DNA of 64,000 bases from Clostridia bacterium (GTDB lineage Bacteria; Bacillota; Clostridia; Oscillospirales; CAG-382): assembly GCA_017399965.1 (NCBI GenBank), contig JAFQAP010000002.1:17694-81693 (forward strand), written 5' to 3'. A model generated the notes under the pieces. The model made no database searches and had not been told where the DNA came from. It saw only the letters and a list, made by a program, of their open reading frames with translations. Both the position numbers and the translations under genes were made by a program. Below are positions 7,887 to 16,338 of the stretch, piece after piece (the first letter of the stretch is position 1; each line of letters opens with the position of its first letter).

Positions 7887-8807
7887 ATGCCCATAAAAAT
7901 ACCCAACGATCTGCCTGCGGTTAAAACCCTGGCGGATGAAAATATATTCGTAATGACAGAAACCCGAGCCATTACACAGGATATCCGTCCCCTAAAGCTT
8001 TTGGTGCTCAACCTTATGCCCACCAAGATAGAAACGGAAACACAGTTTTCACGCCTGCTGGGAAACACCCCTCTGCAGATAGAGATGGAGCTTATCCACA
8101 CCAAGACCCACCGTTCCAAAAACGTGGCGGACGAGCATCTGTTTTCTTTCTACAAAACCTTTGACGAGATTAAGGACCGCACCTTTGACGGTATGATAAT
8201 CACCGGTGCGCCCGTGGAAAAAATGGAGTTCGAGCAGGTTGATTACTGGCAGGAGCTTTGCGAAATAATGGAATGGACCAAAACCAACGTACATTCCACC
8301 CTCCACATTTGCTGGGGTGCGCAGGCAGGGCTTTATTATCATTACGGAATAAACAAAGTTCCTCTTGATAAAAAGTTGTTCGGAGTATATCCTCATATCG
8401 TGGATTACAAAAATTCCATTCTCTTCCGCGGATTTGACGATGTGTTTATGGCGCCTCATTCCCGCCATACCACCGTACCCAGAGAGAGCATAGAGGCGGT
8501 GCCCGAACTTAAAATTCTCGCATCCTCCAAAGAAGCGGGGGTATATGCTTTAAAGAACGAAAGCAGCAGTCAGGTTTTTGTGTTCGGCCATTCGGAATAC
8601 GACCCCGAAACCTTAAAAAAAGAATACCTGCGTGATAAAAACGCGGGACTTCCCATCGAGATCCCCAAAAACTATTTCCCCGGGGATGACGATACAAAGC
8701 CTCCCGTGGTTACCTGGCGTTCCCATGCAAATCTGCTTTTCTGTAATTGGCTCAATTACTTTGTATATCAGACAACTCCTTACGATATTTCAAAGATCCA
8801 CAAATAA
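7887..8807 (+). CDS. metA: Homoserine O-acetyltransferase (MetA type)
   Basis: A 306-residue cytoplasmic acyltransferase that activates homoserine for methionine synthesis. The acyl-enzyme Cys142 sits in H-I-C-W-G-A-Q, and the His/Glu pair follows in the F-G-H-S-E-Y motif. Residue 111 is Glu (G-A-P-V-E-K). In characterised MetA proteins, Glu here goes with acetyl-CoA and Gly with succinyl-CoA, so this one should make O-acetylhomoserine, matching the neighbouring metY. It lies 12 bases after metY and 15 before rmlB, on one transcript. Confidence 0.94.
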   Translation: MPIKIPNDLPAVKTLADENIFVMTETRAITQDIRPLKLLVLNLMPTKIETETQFSRLLGNTPLQIEMELIHTKTHRSKNVADEHLFSFYKTFDEIKDRTFDGMIITGAPVEKMEFEQVDYWQELCEIMEWTKTNVHSTLHICWGAQAGLYYHYGINKVPLDKKLFGVYPHIVDYKNSILFRGFDDVFMAPHSRHTTVPRESIEAVPELKILASSKEAGVYALKNESSSQVFVFGHSEYDPETLKKEYLRDKNAGLPIEIPKNYFPGDDDTKPPVVTWRSHANLLFCNWLNYFVYQTTPYDISKIHK

Positions 8808-8822
8808 AAAGGAGCATTTTTA

Positions 8823-9782
8823 ATGAAATTATTGGTTACCGGCGGCGCCGGATTTATCGGAAGCAATTTTATATTATATATGCTTGACCGATACCCCTGC
8901 GACCGAATCGTGTGCTTGGATAAGCTCACCTATGCCGGTAACCTTTTTTATTTGGAAAAGGCAAAAAACAACCCGAATTTTTCCTTTGTTAAAGGCGATA
9001 TATGCGATAAATCTTTTGTGAAACAGCTTTTTGCAAAGGAAAAGTTCGATACGGTGGTAAACTTCGCCGCCCAGTCCCACGTTGACCGTTCCATAGCTTC
9101 TTCGGCGGATTTTATTCACACCAACGTGTACGGAGTTTCCCTTTTGCTGGATACCTGCCTGGAATACGGCGTAACCCGTTTTCACCAGATATCCACAGAC
9201 GAGGTGTACGGGGAATCCTTAACCGATATTCCCTTCACGGAATCTTCGCCTCTTGACCCGGGCAACCCGTATTCCGCATCCAAAGCGGCGGCGGATATGC
9301 TGGTAATGTCTTATTTCCGCACCCACGGGCTTAACGTAACCATAACCCGAAGTACAAATAATTACGGACCTCATCAGCACACGGAAAAGCTTATTCCCCG
9401 CCTTATCACAAACGCTCTTTCAGGCGGTACTCTGCCTATCTACGGGGACGGAAGCAATATTCGGGATTGGCTTTACGTTACCGACCATTGCGCGGCGGTG
9501 GATGCGGTTGTACGCAAGGGCAAAGCAGGGGAAATATATAACGTGTGCGCCCGTAACGAGCGCACTAATCTGGAAATTGCCCGTCTGGTATGTAAAACCG
9601 TGGGCGTCGGCGAGGGACAAATAGTTTTCACTCCCGACCGTAAGGGACACGATAAACGGTATTTTGTTTCGGATGCAAAAATACGCACCCAGCTGGGCTG
9701 GAAAACCCAAACCAATTTTGAAACGGGATTTTCAAGTACCGTAAAATGGTATAAAGGCTTATTAAAGGAGAAAACGTTATGA
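8823..9782 (+). CDS. rmlB: dTDP-glucose 4,6-dehydratase
   Basis: A 319-residue short-chain dehydrogenase/reductase of extended type. The NAD loop G-G-A-G-F-I-G-S is at residues 7-14, T-D-E at 125-127 supplies the dehydratase acids, and Y150-x3-K154 is the catalytic pair. These are the RmlB signatures (dTDP-glucose to dTDP-4-keto-6-deoxyglucose, for rhamnose and other surface sugars). None of rmlA, rmlC or rmlD is nearby, so its place after the methionine genes is odd. It is about 15-25 residues shorter than many RmlB at the C-terminus. Its last codons overlap the next start by 4 bases. Confidence 0.88.
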   Translation: MKLLVTGGAGFIGSNFILYMLDRYPCDRIVCLDKLTYAGNLFYLEKAKNNPNFSFVKGDICDKSFVKQLFAKEKFDTVVNFAAQSHVDRSIASSADFIHTNVYGVSLLLDTCLEYGVTRFHQISTDEVYGESLTDIPFTESSPLDPGNPYSASKAAADMLVMSYFRTHGLNVTITRSTNNYGPHQHTEKLIPRLITNALSGGTLPIYGDGSNIRDWLYVTDHCAAVDAVVRKGKAGEIYNVCARNERTNLEIARLVCKTVGVGEGQIVFTPDRKGHDKRYFVSDAKIRTQLGWKTQTNFETGFSSTVKWYKGLLKEKTL

Positions 9783-11122
9783 ATATTCTTGTTATAAACG
9801 GAAGTCCCAAAGGGGAAAACAGTATCACTCTGCAGACGGTGAATTACTTAAAGCTGTTGTATCCCGACCACAGCTTTGAGGTCCTTCACGCGGGACAGCG
9901 TATAAAAGCGTTGGAGAGGGACTTTTCCCCTGCCAAAGCAACTCTTGAAAAAGCGGATATACTGCTGTTTTCATACCCCGTATATACCTTTATCGCACCT
10001 TACCAGCTTCACAGATTTATAGAAATGGTAAAGGAAAAGGGTATAGATCTGCAGGGTAAATTCGCCACACAGCTTTCCACCTCCAAGCATTTTTACGATA
10101 TAACCGCCCACGAATATATAAGAGAAAACTGCCTTGATATGGGGCTTAAATACATACGCGGTCTTTCTGCGGATATGGACGATCTGTTGACAAAGAAAGG
10201 TCAGAAGGAAGCCACCGATTTTATGGAATTCCTCCTGCACTCCGTGCAAAACGGACTTTACGAGGTTTCTTCCGGCAAAACCTCTTCCTTTGTTCCCAAG
10301 TCCGTGTCCGTGCCCGAAACGGATAACACCGAAAAGGGCGGGGACGTGGTTATCGTTACCAATATGGAAGAGGGGGATACGCAGCTTAAGGCGATGATAG
10401 ACCGTTTTTCCGCCGTTATGCCCCGAAAAACAAGGGTGGTAAATATAAGAGAATACCCCTTCAAGGGCGGATGCCTTGGCTGTTTTAACTGCGCGGTATC
10501 GGGCAAATGTATTTATAAGGACGGATTTGACGATTTCCTGCGCAACGATCTGCAGACAGCGCAGGCTATGGTTATCGCCTTTACTGTAAAGGATCACTCT
10601 ATGGGCGCGTCCTTCAAGCAGTATGATGACCGCCAGTTCTGCAACGGACACCGCACCGTTACCATGGGAATGCCTATGGGTTATCTCATAAGCGGCGAAT
10701 ATTCTTCGGAATTCAATCTGCGCACCATTGTGGAAGCCCGTGCTCAGGTGGGAAGCAATTTCCTTGCGGGTGTTGCAACGGATGAAATTGATCCGGATAA
10801 AGAGATAAATAAAATGGCGGCTTCTCTGGAATACGCCCTTAATAATTCTTACGTGCCTCCCCAGAACTTTTACGGGGTGGGCGGTATGAAGATATTCCGC
10901 GATCTCATCTGGCTTATGCAGGGTATGATGCGGGCGGACCACAAGTTCTACAAAAAGCACGGTCAGTACGATTTCCCCCAGAAAAAGCGGGGAACCATGC
11001 TTAAAATGTACGCCGTTGGCGCATTGATCTCATCCCCAAAAATAAAGGCGAAGATGGGCAACAAGATGAACGAGGGTATGCTTATGCCCTATAATAAGGT
11101 TTTGGAAAAGGTAAAGAAATAA
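9779..11122 (+). CDS. Two-domain flavodoxin-fold oxidoreductase
   Basis: A 447-residue protein with two flavodoxin-like domains in tandem. The first (1-165) begins N-I-L-V-I-N-G-S-P-K-G, the FMN-binding loop of NADPH-dependent FMN reductases. The second (about 180-380) has the V-I-V-T-N core and G-C-L-G-C-F-N-C, a Cys-rich segment seen in the iron-sulfur-flavoprotein and multimeric flavodoxin family. The C-terminal 70 residues are basic and helical. The partner and substrate are unknown. The ATG overlaps the rmlB stop (ATGA), so it is translationally coupled. It ends the metY operon at the hairpin at 11134. Confidence 0.78.
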   Translation: MNILVINGSPKGENSITLQTVNYLKLLYPDHSFEVLHAGQRIKALERDFSPAKATLEKADILLFSYPVYTFIAPYQLHRFIEMVKEKGIDLQGKFATQLSTSKHFYDITAHEYIRENCLDMGLKYIRGLSADMDDLLTKKGQKEATDFMEFLLHSVQNGLYEVSSGKTSSFVPKSVSVPETDNTEKGGDVVIVTNMEEGDTQLKAMIDRFSAVMPRKTRVVNIREYPFKGGCLGCFNCAVSGKCIYKDGFDDFLRNDLQTAQAMVIAFTVKDHSMGASFKQYDDRQFCNGHRTVTMGMPMGYLISGEYSSEFNLRTIVEARAQVGSNFLAGVATDEIDPDKEINKMAASLEYALNNSYVPPQNFYGVGGMKIFRDLIWLMQGMMRADHKFYKKHGQYDFPQKKRGTMLKMYAVGALISSPKIKAKMGNKMNEGMLMPYNKVLEKVKK

Positions 11123-11133
11123 AAAAGTAGTTA

Positions 11134-11155
11134 GCCCTGCGCTTTCGCGCAGGGC
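11134..11155. terminator. Bidirectional terminator between convergent genes
   Basis: GCCCTGCGC and GCGCAGGGC make a 9-bp stem with a TTTC tetraloop. The - strand side runs into CTTTTTT, so it best terminates the DeoR gene; the + side has a weaker ATCGTATTT. Confidence 0.8.
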
Positions 11156-11164
11156 ATCGTATTT

Positions 11165-11941
11165 CTATTCTTTGTCTACTATAACGATTTCTATGCCTTG
11201 TTTATCAAACTTGGCGAGGTCTTCTTCCAAAGCGTTCCAATCGGTTACAAGCACGTCCAGACGGTTGGCGGGACAGATGCTTACTATGGATTCAAACCCT
11301 ATCTTTTCGGTAGGGAACAGACCTATAGTTTGCTTTGAGCTGTCCATAACGGCGTTCCAAAAGCTTATGGCTTGGGATTTCTGTATGGAAAGCCCGAAAT
11401 CCGCGCTTATTGCGGCGGCGGTAAGAAAACATTTGTCAAATCGAAGCTTTTTGATAGTGTCGATTGCAAATGCATCATAGCAGTTGCCTTTTCCGTCCAT
11501 TTCACCGCCCAGCATAATAACGCTTATATTCTGCTTTTTTCTTAATTCTTCTGCGATTATTATAGAATTGGTTACGGCACGTATCTTTAAGTTCTCGGGC
11601 AGGTTGCGTGCCATAAAATATCCCACTGTTGCGGAGGTTATGAATACCACGTCATTGTTGTTTATCATTGATACCGCTTTTTTCGCAATGGCAACGTAGT
11701 TTTCTTTTTCTTCTCCGAAATCCTTGCAGGTAACATTTTTCGGTTTTCCCGCCGCAACTTGCCGAACAGGAATAGCACCGCCGTGTGTCCGTTTTAAAAG
11801 ACCTTGCTCCTCCAGCAGGCGCAGATCCCTCTGGGCAGAACCGTACCCTACGTTAAACTTGGTTTGTATATCTGTTACGGATATACTTCCCGTTTCAGCA
11901 AGTATATCAAGAATTGCTCTGTGACGTTCTTCTATAAACAT
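11165..11941 (-). CDS. DeoR-family transcriptional regulator
   Basis: A 258-residue repressor-type protein. The N-terminal winged helix (residues 1-57) ends in the family signature L-L-K-R-T-H-G-G-A. The remaining 180 residues form the DeoR sensor domain, related to sugar-phosphate isomerases (S-A-T-V-G-Y-F, then V-T-N-S-I and M-L-G-G-E). Such proteins usually sense a phosphorylated sugar. It is divergent from the AAA ATPase gene. The shared intergenic region carries four direct copies of ACGTTTG(T/C) inside and beside its own promoter, so autoregulation is likely. The effector and other targets are not evident. Confidence 0.88.
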   Translation of the reverse strand: MFIEERHRAILDILAETGSISVTDIQTKFNVGYGSAQRDLRLLEEQGLLKRTHGGAIPVRQVAAGKPKNVTCKDFGEEKENYVAIAKKAVSMINNNDVVFITSATVGYFMARNLPENLKIRAVTNSIIIAEELRKKQNISVIMLGGEMDGKGNCYDAFAIDTIKKLRFDKCFLTAAAISADFGLSIQKSQAISFWNAVMDSSKQTIGLFPTEKIGFESIVSICPANRLDVLVTDWNALEEDLAKFDKQGIEIVIVDKE

Positions 11942-12001
11942 TATAAATTCTCCCTTTATGTTTTTTGCAAATCATCTCGAGCTGATTTGCCGCTTGTTGT
12001 T

Positions 12002-12106
12002 ATATTATCACGTTTGTTTACGTTTGTCAACCCCAAAACGTAAATAAGTGTAAATTCGTTTTGACGTTTGTTGACGTTTGCAATATTTGTCAAGCTGTGA
12101 TATACT
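12002..12106. promoter_or_regulatory. Divergent promoters with ACGTTTGT direct repeats
   Basis: The - strand promoter is TTGACA (12030-12025), 17-bp spacer, TAATAT (12007-12002) for the deoR-type gene. The + strand promoter is TTGCAA (12078-12083), 17-bp spacer, TATACT (12101-12106) for the ATPase gene. ACGTTTGT occurs at about 12010, 12020 and 12064, and ACGTTTGC at 12074, at close to 10-bp steps within each pair. Direct repeats of this type are usual operators for DeoR-family proteins, and here they cover the - promoter spacer and the + promoter -35 area. Confidence 0.72.
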
Positions 12107-12127
12107 ATAAAAAAGGAGGTGGAACAG

Positions 12128-13015
12128 GTGATATATCTTAAAAGCTTCAGGCTTCCGAGCCGCAGGGATGAGGACGGATATTTGCTTTCTTTCCCGCATC
12201 AGCTTGAAATGGAGTGTTATTCCCACACCGACGTGTATCCCTTCAAGCTGTTTCCCGAAAAGGAGTTTAAGGATATTTCCTTTGAACCCATAACCATATT
12301 TTACGGCGGAAACGGTTCGGGCAAATCCACGCTGCTTAACGTCATTGCGGAAAAATTAGATATTACCCGTTCTGCTCTTTTCAACGATACTCCACATATG
12401 GTATCGTATCTGAAAATGTGTGATTATTCCTTGGCTATGGAAGCAAAGCAGGTTCCCCGTGCAAGCAGAAAGATCACCAGCGACGATGTGTTTGATTTCC
12501 TTTTGGATGTCCGTGCGGTGAACGAGGGGATCGACCGCAGAAGAGAGCAGCTTTTTGAGGAGCATTACCGTATCAACGAAACGCCTATGCCCCGTTTTAC
12601 CTCTCTTGCGGAGCACGATGAATTTAAAAAATGTCTGGAGGCAAAGCGTTCCACCAAGTCCGCCTACGTTACACGGCGTCTGCCCAAGGAGCTTTCGGGT
12701 AAATCCAACGGGGAAAGCGCATTTGTGTATTTCACTCAAAAAATAGAGGAAAATGCCCTTTACCTTCTTGATGAGCCCGAAAACAGCCTTTCTCCCGCTT
12801 TGCAAAAGGAAATGGTGAGATTTTTAGAGGATTCCGTTCGTTTTTACGGATGCCAGTTTGTAATCTCCACCCATTCGCCTTTCCTTCTTGCCGTAAAGGG
12901 CGCAAAAATTTACGATCTGGATACGGTTCCCGTACACACCAAAAAATGGTTTGAGCTGGAAAACGTCCGCGCCTACCACGATTTCTTTAAAGAAAACACA
13001 CATTTGTTCAAATAA
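12128..13015 (+). CDS. AAA family ATPase (RecF/SMC-like, AAA_15/21 type)
   Basis: A 295-residue single-domain ABC/SMC-class ATPase. The Walker A loop is G-G-N-G-S-G-K-S-T, a degenerate signature lies near L-S-G-K-S-N-G-E-S, Walker B is Y-L-L-D-E-P, and the switch His is in V-I-S-T-H-S-P-F. There is no coiled coil and no TOPRIM, so it is not an OLD nuclease. I chose the GTG at 12128 because GGAGGT at 12115-12120 is 7 bases upstream; an earlier in-frame GTG at 12119 overlaps that site. The cellular role is unknown. It is controlled with the divergent DeoR gene. Confidence 0.72.
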   Translation: MIYLKSFRLPSRRDEDGYLLSFPHQLEMECYSHTDVYPFKLFPEKEFKDISFEPITIFYGGNGSGKSTLLNVIAEKLDITRSALFNDTPHMVSYLKMCDYSLAMEAKQVPRASRKITSDDVFDFLLDVRAVNEGIDRRREQLFEEHYRINETPMPRFTSLAEHDEFKKCLEAKRSTKSAYVTRRLPKELSGKSNGESAFVYFTQKIEENALYLLDEPENSLSPALQKEMVRFLEDSVRFYGCQFVISTHSPFLLAVKGAKIYDLDTVPVHTKKWFELENVRAYHDFFKENTHLFK

Positions 13016-13064
13016 CATAAAAACGGTAACAAAATTTAATGATTTGGATTTTTGGTGAGAAAGT

Positions 13065-13439
13065 ATGGAATTAACAATAAACAACTGTGTTGATGAATAT
13101 GTTTTACTTTGCTCTCAATTATGTAAAAACGAAGAGGATTACACAAAAGAAAAAGTATCAAAGCATAATGCTGCAATGAGGAAGCTCAATAAGTTGAAAA
13201 AGAATATGAATACGGATTCTCAACTTACAGAAAGCGTATACAGTCTTTTATTGAATTGCGAAGATATTTATGTGCAACAATCTGCGGCTACCGATTGCTT
13301 GTTGTTAAAGATACATATAGATGCTTCTGTAAAAATCCTTAAAAAAGTCAGTCGCAGCAGGAACAGAATGCTATCAATGGAAGCAAAACGTGCGTTGTTG
13401 ATTTGGAAAGGAAAAATCGGCCCGTATGATCCGTTTTAA
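13065..13439 (+). CDS. DUF2019-like small helical protein
   Basis: A 124-residue, all-helical, cytoplasmic protein. The layout fits DUF2019: K-H-N-A-A-M-R-K-L-N, a short helix ending in V-Q-Q-S-A-A-T-D-C-L-L, then M-L-S-M-E-A-K-R-A-L-L. This HEAT-like family is often found among polymorphic-toxin immunity proteins, but no toxin lies next to it here. The ribosome site is weak (GGTGAGAAAG). It shows more A+T-rich codons than its neighbours, which suggests separate ancestry. The family call rests on pattern only. Confidence 0.55.
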   Translation: MELTINNCVDEYVLLCSQLCKNEEDYTKEKVSKHNAAMRKLNKLKKNMNTDSQLTESVYSLLLNCEDIYVQQSAATDCLLLKIHIDASVKILKKVSRSRNRMLSMEAKRALLIWKGKIGPYDPF

Positions 13440-13487
13440 TCGTGTTTCTTTACAAGACAACGGCTTATTTTTAGATTTGATAAAACA

Positions 13488-13518
13488 AAAAGCTTTTTGC
13501 ATTTTGCAAAAAGCTTTT
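13488..13518. terminator. Bidirectional terminator between convergent genes
   Basis: AAAAGCTTTTTGCA (13488-13501) and TGCAAAAAGCTTTT (13505-13518) form a 14-bp perfect stem with a TTT loop and A/T tracts on both sides. It serves the DUF2019-like gene and the glycosidase-like gene. Confidence 0.85.
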
Positions 13519-13527
13519 ATCTTTATT

Positions 13528-15435
13528 CTATTTACTCACAATTACACGTTTGTTTTCCGTTTTGCCTGCAAGAAATTCTTTGCCGTTTCGGCAGACGGAA
13601 TAGGTGTTTTTGTTTATCTTTATATCATAGCAACCGCCGCAGATATGTATACCGGAAAGAGATATTTCATTCATCCCTTCGGGAATATTGGGTAGGAAGG
13701 AAAAGCTTTCAAGGCTTTCGGGCGCTATGCCGAATAACCCTTCGGTTATTACACGGACAAACAGTGCGCTTTCTGCGGAAAGATGGCGTTTTGCCCCTTC
13801 GGGGTAAGCCTCAACAGCGTAAGGCACTCTGTCGCACAAAAGACGTTTGCGGCAATATTCAAGCAAAGGGGTTAAAATCCTGTCCCCCGCACCTGCCATA
13901 AACCCGCATTTCATACCGTAAAGGGTGGAACGGTCCCAAATAGTGTCCGAACTGTTTTCAACCCCTCTTTCGCAGGTAAGCATACCTTCCTCCGTCCACA
14001 GATAGGGGGAAAGCATAGCGTTTAGGGTGTCTTTACTTCGGGTATTTATTCCCATACACAGAGGCAGGCATATCCACGCCCGCAGAGTGTCAAACCCACG
14101 GGAATACCTGTAGGTTTCAAACCCGTGTAAGCTTGCGCCGAAGTAGCTTTCAATAGCTTTTTCCAGCTCTTTTGCCCGCATTTCATACAGACACGCGGTT
14201 TCGGTATCTCCCAGGCTTTTTGCCAGCTTCGAAGCGGCGTAAAGCCCACCGTAACAAAGGGATGAGGTGGAAAGATTTGCATATCTGTCTGTAGGGAATC
14301 TTCCCTCCAATTCGTCGGAATCGGATTTTATAACTCCTTCTGGCGTTTTTTGTCTTTCGCAGTATTCGGCGCACCATTTTATGGCGGGGTAAAGCTCACG
14401 GGCGGTTTTTTCGTCCCCGAGATACAGGCAAAACAGCGATGCACCGTAAAGATACATTGCCGCATCTCCTCTGTCCCCTGCGCCTTCCCATATATCCAGC
14501 CCCTCCGCAATTATGGAGGAGGGAAGCCGCGTGTATTCATCGGACATAAAGGGAATATACGCTTTATAAGCGTTTACAGAGGCTTCCAGAACGGTTTTAT
14601 CTCCCGCCATAGCAAAATGAGGGCCTGCGTATTCCACCTGATCGTTGCACCACACGGCGGCGTAATAAGCGTGGCCTCCGGGGGAATGGTATTTACCCGT
14701 CAAGGTCTCAAATACGCTTTCTCCCGCCCGCAGGCAGGCAAGACGTGTCATCATATCCAATTCGGGATATCCGCTGTTTAACACAAGGGCGTTTTCCGAA
14801 AGCTCCTTTACACGCTTCAAGCGTTGGCACAATTCCTTTTCGCCATCGGGCAAGACCGCTTTTTCGTTTGCGATATGGGCGGAATAGCCTATATCAATAT
14901 GCGTGCTTTCACCTTTTTTAAGTGAAATAACTTCGGGAGAGTTGTGTTGAATACGGCAGATATATACACCCTTTGTTCCTCTGCCGCGGGAGCAAATATG
15001 CTCATTGGGAAGGGAAAGAGAAATGTTTATATCATCGGAAGCCGTTACGGTTATTCTCTCCATACAGTATTTGCTGTCCGATGCGGGGAAAAGCTGTCTG
15101 CGGGTAGAAAAACCCATATCCGTTTTGCAAAAAACGCTTAACACTCCGTCAAAAACAAACCGTATCGGATATTCCTTTACCGTTTTACCCTTTACTGTCA
15201 AACGGGGACGGTCTGTATCTGAAATCTCAAAGCAAAAGGTTGCGTGGGTGTTGTTGGGAATTGTGCGCAGGGTGGGGAAATAGCACTTTTGGGAAAGACA
15301 CAGTTCCCCGTCATTTACGCCGTAATAAACTATCTGGTCGGCGTAAAGCCCGCTCATCTCAATATCATCGGAGTGGTCGTGATCTACTTTCCATTCAATT
15401 CCGTTTTTCGTAAGTGTCCAGATCTGTTGCGACAT
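13528..15435 (-). CDS. Six-hairpin (alpha/alpha)6 glycosidase-like protein
   Basis: A 635-residue protein without signal peptide, so cytoplasmic. Residues 1-205 are a beta-rich domain. From about 225 the helical repeats of an (alpha/alpha)6 toroid follow (Y-P-E-L-D-M-M, A-A-V-W-C-N-D-Q-V-E-Y-A, G-L-D-I-W-E-G-A-G-D-R-G-D-A-A-M, and W-D-R-S-T-L-Y-G-M-K-C-G), as in GH15/37/63/78-type enzymes. Acidic candidates are in the N-D-Q-V-E and W-E-G-A-G-D-R-G-D segments. It probably acts on imported oligosaccharides, but the linkage cannot be told. It is a single-gene unit with its own promoter. Confidence 0.68.
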   Translation of the reverse strand: MSQQIWTLTKNGIEWKVDHDHSDDIEMSGLYADQIVYYGVNDGELCLSQKCYFPTLRTIPNNTHATFCFEISDTDRPRLTVKGKTVKEYPIRFVFDGVLSVFCKTDMGFSTRRQLFPASDSKYCMERITVTASDDINISLSLPNEHICSRGRGTKGVYICRIQHNSPEVISLKKGESTHIDIGYSAHIANEKAVLPDGEKELCQRLKRVKELSENALVLNSGYPELDMMTRLACLRAGESVFETLTGKYHSPGGHAYYAAVWCNDQVEYAGPHFAMAGDKTVLEASVNAYKAYIPFMSDEYTRLPSSIIAEGLDIWEGAGDRGDAAMYLYGASLFCLYLGDEKTARELYPAIKWCAEYCERQKTPEGVIKSDSDELEGRFPTDRYANLSTSSLCYGGLYAASKLAKSLGDTETACLYEMRAKELEKAIESYFGASLHGFETYRYSRGFDTLRAWICLPLCMGINTRSKDTLNAMLSPYLWTEEGMLTCERGVENSSDTIWDRSTLYGMKCGFMAGAGDRILTPLLEYCRKRLLCDRVPYAVEAYPEGAKRHLSAESALFVRVITEGLFGIAPESLESFSFLPNIPEGMNEISLSGIHICGGCYDIKINKNTYSVCRNGKEFLAGKTENKRVIVSK

Positions 15436-15468
15436 ATATTTACCTTTACAAAATTAGTCTTCGGTGTT

Positions 15469-15497
15469 ATTATATAGCAAATACTTCATTTAGTCAA
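15469..15497 (-). promoter_or_regulatory. Promoter of the glycosidase-like gene
   Basis: On the - strand, TTGACT (15497-15492), 17-bp spacer, TATAAT (15474-15469), 34 bases before the start codon. It lies in the 77-base gap to the divergent HAD gene. Confidence 0.85.
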
Positions 15498-15512
15498 CAA
15501 AGGAAAAGCATT

Positions 15513-16133
15513 ATGATAAAACAATACACAACATTGCTTATAGATATGTATGGCGTTATCCTTGAAGAAAGTAAGGGGAATTTTTTGCCCTATACATACG
15601 ATAATTTTCCGGAAACAGAATATGAGCGGCTGACCGCGCTTTTCCGTAAAGAAAAGCTTTTTACCAAAGCACAGTTGGGTGAATATTCGTCGGATGAATT
15701 TTTAAAAGCTTTGGGATTTGAAGATACGGAATACCATATGAAAAATTATATAAGTACCCGTCTTACTTTGGATAAAGGGTTTATTCGTTTTGCAAAGCAG
15801 GCAAAGGAAAAATATTCGCTGGTCTTGCTTTCCAATGACGTATCCGAATGGAGCGAATATATTACCGAATTTTTTGGGTTAAACGAATATTTTTCCCATA
15901 AGATAGTAAGCGGAGATATCGGTATCCGTAAACCGGATATTCGTATGTTTGATGCTTGCCTTGAGCGTATCGGCGCCACACCGGGAGAATGTATTTTTGT
16001 GGATAACACTGCAAAAAATCTGATTTCTGCAGAAGAAACGGGAATTTCCTGCGTGCTGTTTGATCGGGACGGGGAGCATTTTTCGGGCGCCTCCGTGGTG
16101 AATTTTGAGGAATTAAGCGCGTTATTGTTATAA
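15513..16133 (+). CDS. HAD-superfamily hydrolase (dehalogenase-type motif I)
   Basis: A 206-residue HAD protein. Motif I is L-L-I-D-M-Y-G-V with nucleophile Asp11, motif II L-S-N-D, motif III Lys in I-R-K-P-D, and motif IV F-V-D-N-T-A-K-N. Motif I has Tyr where phosphatases keep a second Asp (D-x-D), as in 2-haloacid dehalogenases (D-A-Y-G-T). That makes an ordinary phosphatase role less sure. I chose the ATG at 15513, preceded by AAAGGAAA; the open frame begins 99 bases earlier inside the opposite gene. The substrate is unknown. Confidence 0.82.
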   Translation: MIKQYTTLLIDMYGVILEESKGNFLPYTYDNFPETEYERLTALFRKEKLFTKAQLGEYSSDEFLKALGFEDTEYHMKNYISTRLTLDKGFIRFAKQAKEKYSLVLLSNDVSEWSEYITEFFGLNEYFSHKIVSGDIGIRKPDIRMFDACLERIGATPGECIFVDNTAKNLISAEETGISCVLFDRDGEHFSGASVVNFEELSALLL

Positions 16134-16134
16134 A

Positions 16135-16167
16135 AAATTGCCCGAAATCTCGGGCAATTTGTTTTTA
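16135..16167 (+). terminator. Terminator of the HAD gene
   Basis: AAATTGCCCGA and TCGGGCAATTT form an 11-bp stem with an AATC loop, followed by GTTTTTA. Confidence 0.88.
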
Positions 16168-16176
16168 AGATAAGTT

Positions 16177-16336
16177 TTGTCGATATGCTCTGCCATCGGT
16201 CGAGTTTGATATGTTATCAACCCCTCGTTTGCGCAGCAAACATATCGTGCCGAAGGCATATCGAGTTGCATTGGCAACATATCGACAATCCCGTGAGGGA
16301 TTGATATCGATGCATTGCGTATTTACTACGCAATGC
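16177..16336. repeat. Multi-hairpin intergenic element with ATATCG linkers
   Basis: TTGTCGATATG (16177-16187) and CATATCGACAA (16278-16288) form an outer 11-bp inverted repeat. Inside are short hairpins TTGATA/TATCAA, GTTTGC/GCAAAC, TGCC/GGCA and GTTGC/GCAAC, with ATATCG between the last three. After the outer arm come AATCCC/GGGATT, a GATATCGA palindrome and GCATTGCGTA/TACGCAATGC (16312-16336). The last stem can terminate the AIM24 gene. The arrangement looks like a folded, REP- or MITE-like unit and not like a gene. Confidence 0.75.
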
Positions 16337-16338
16337 TT

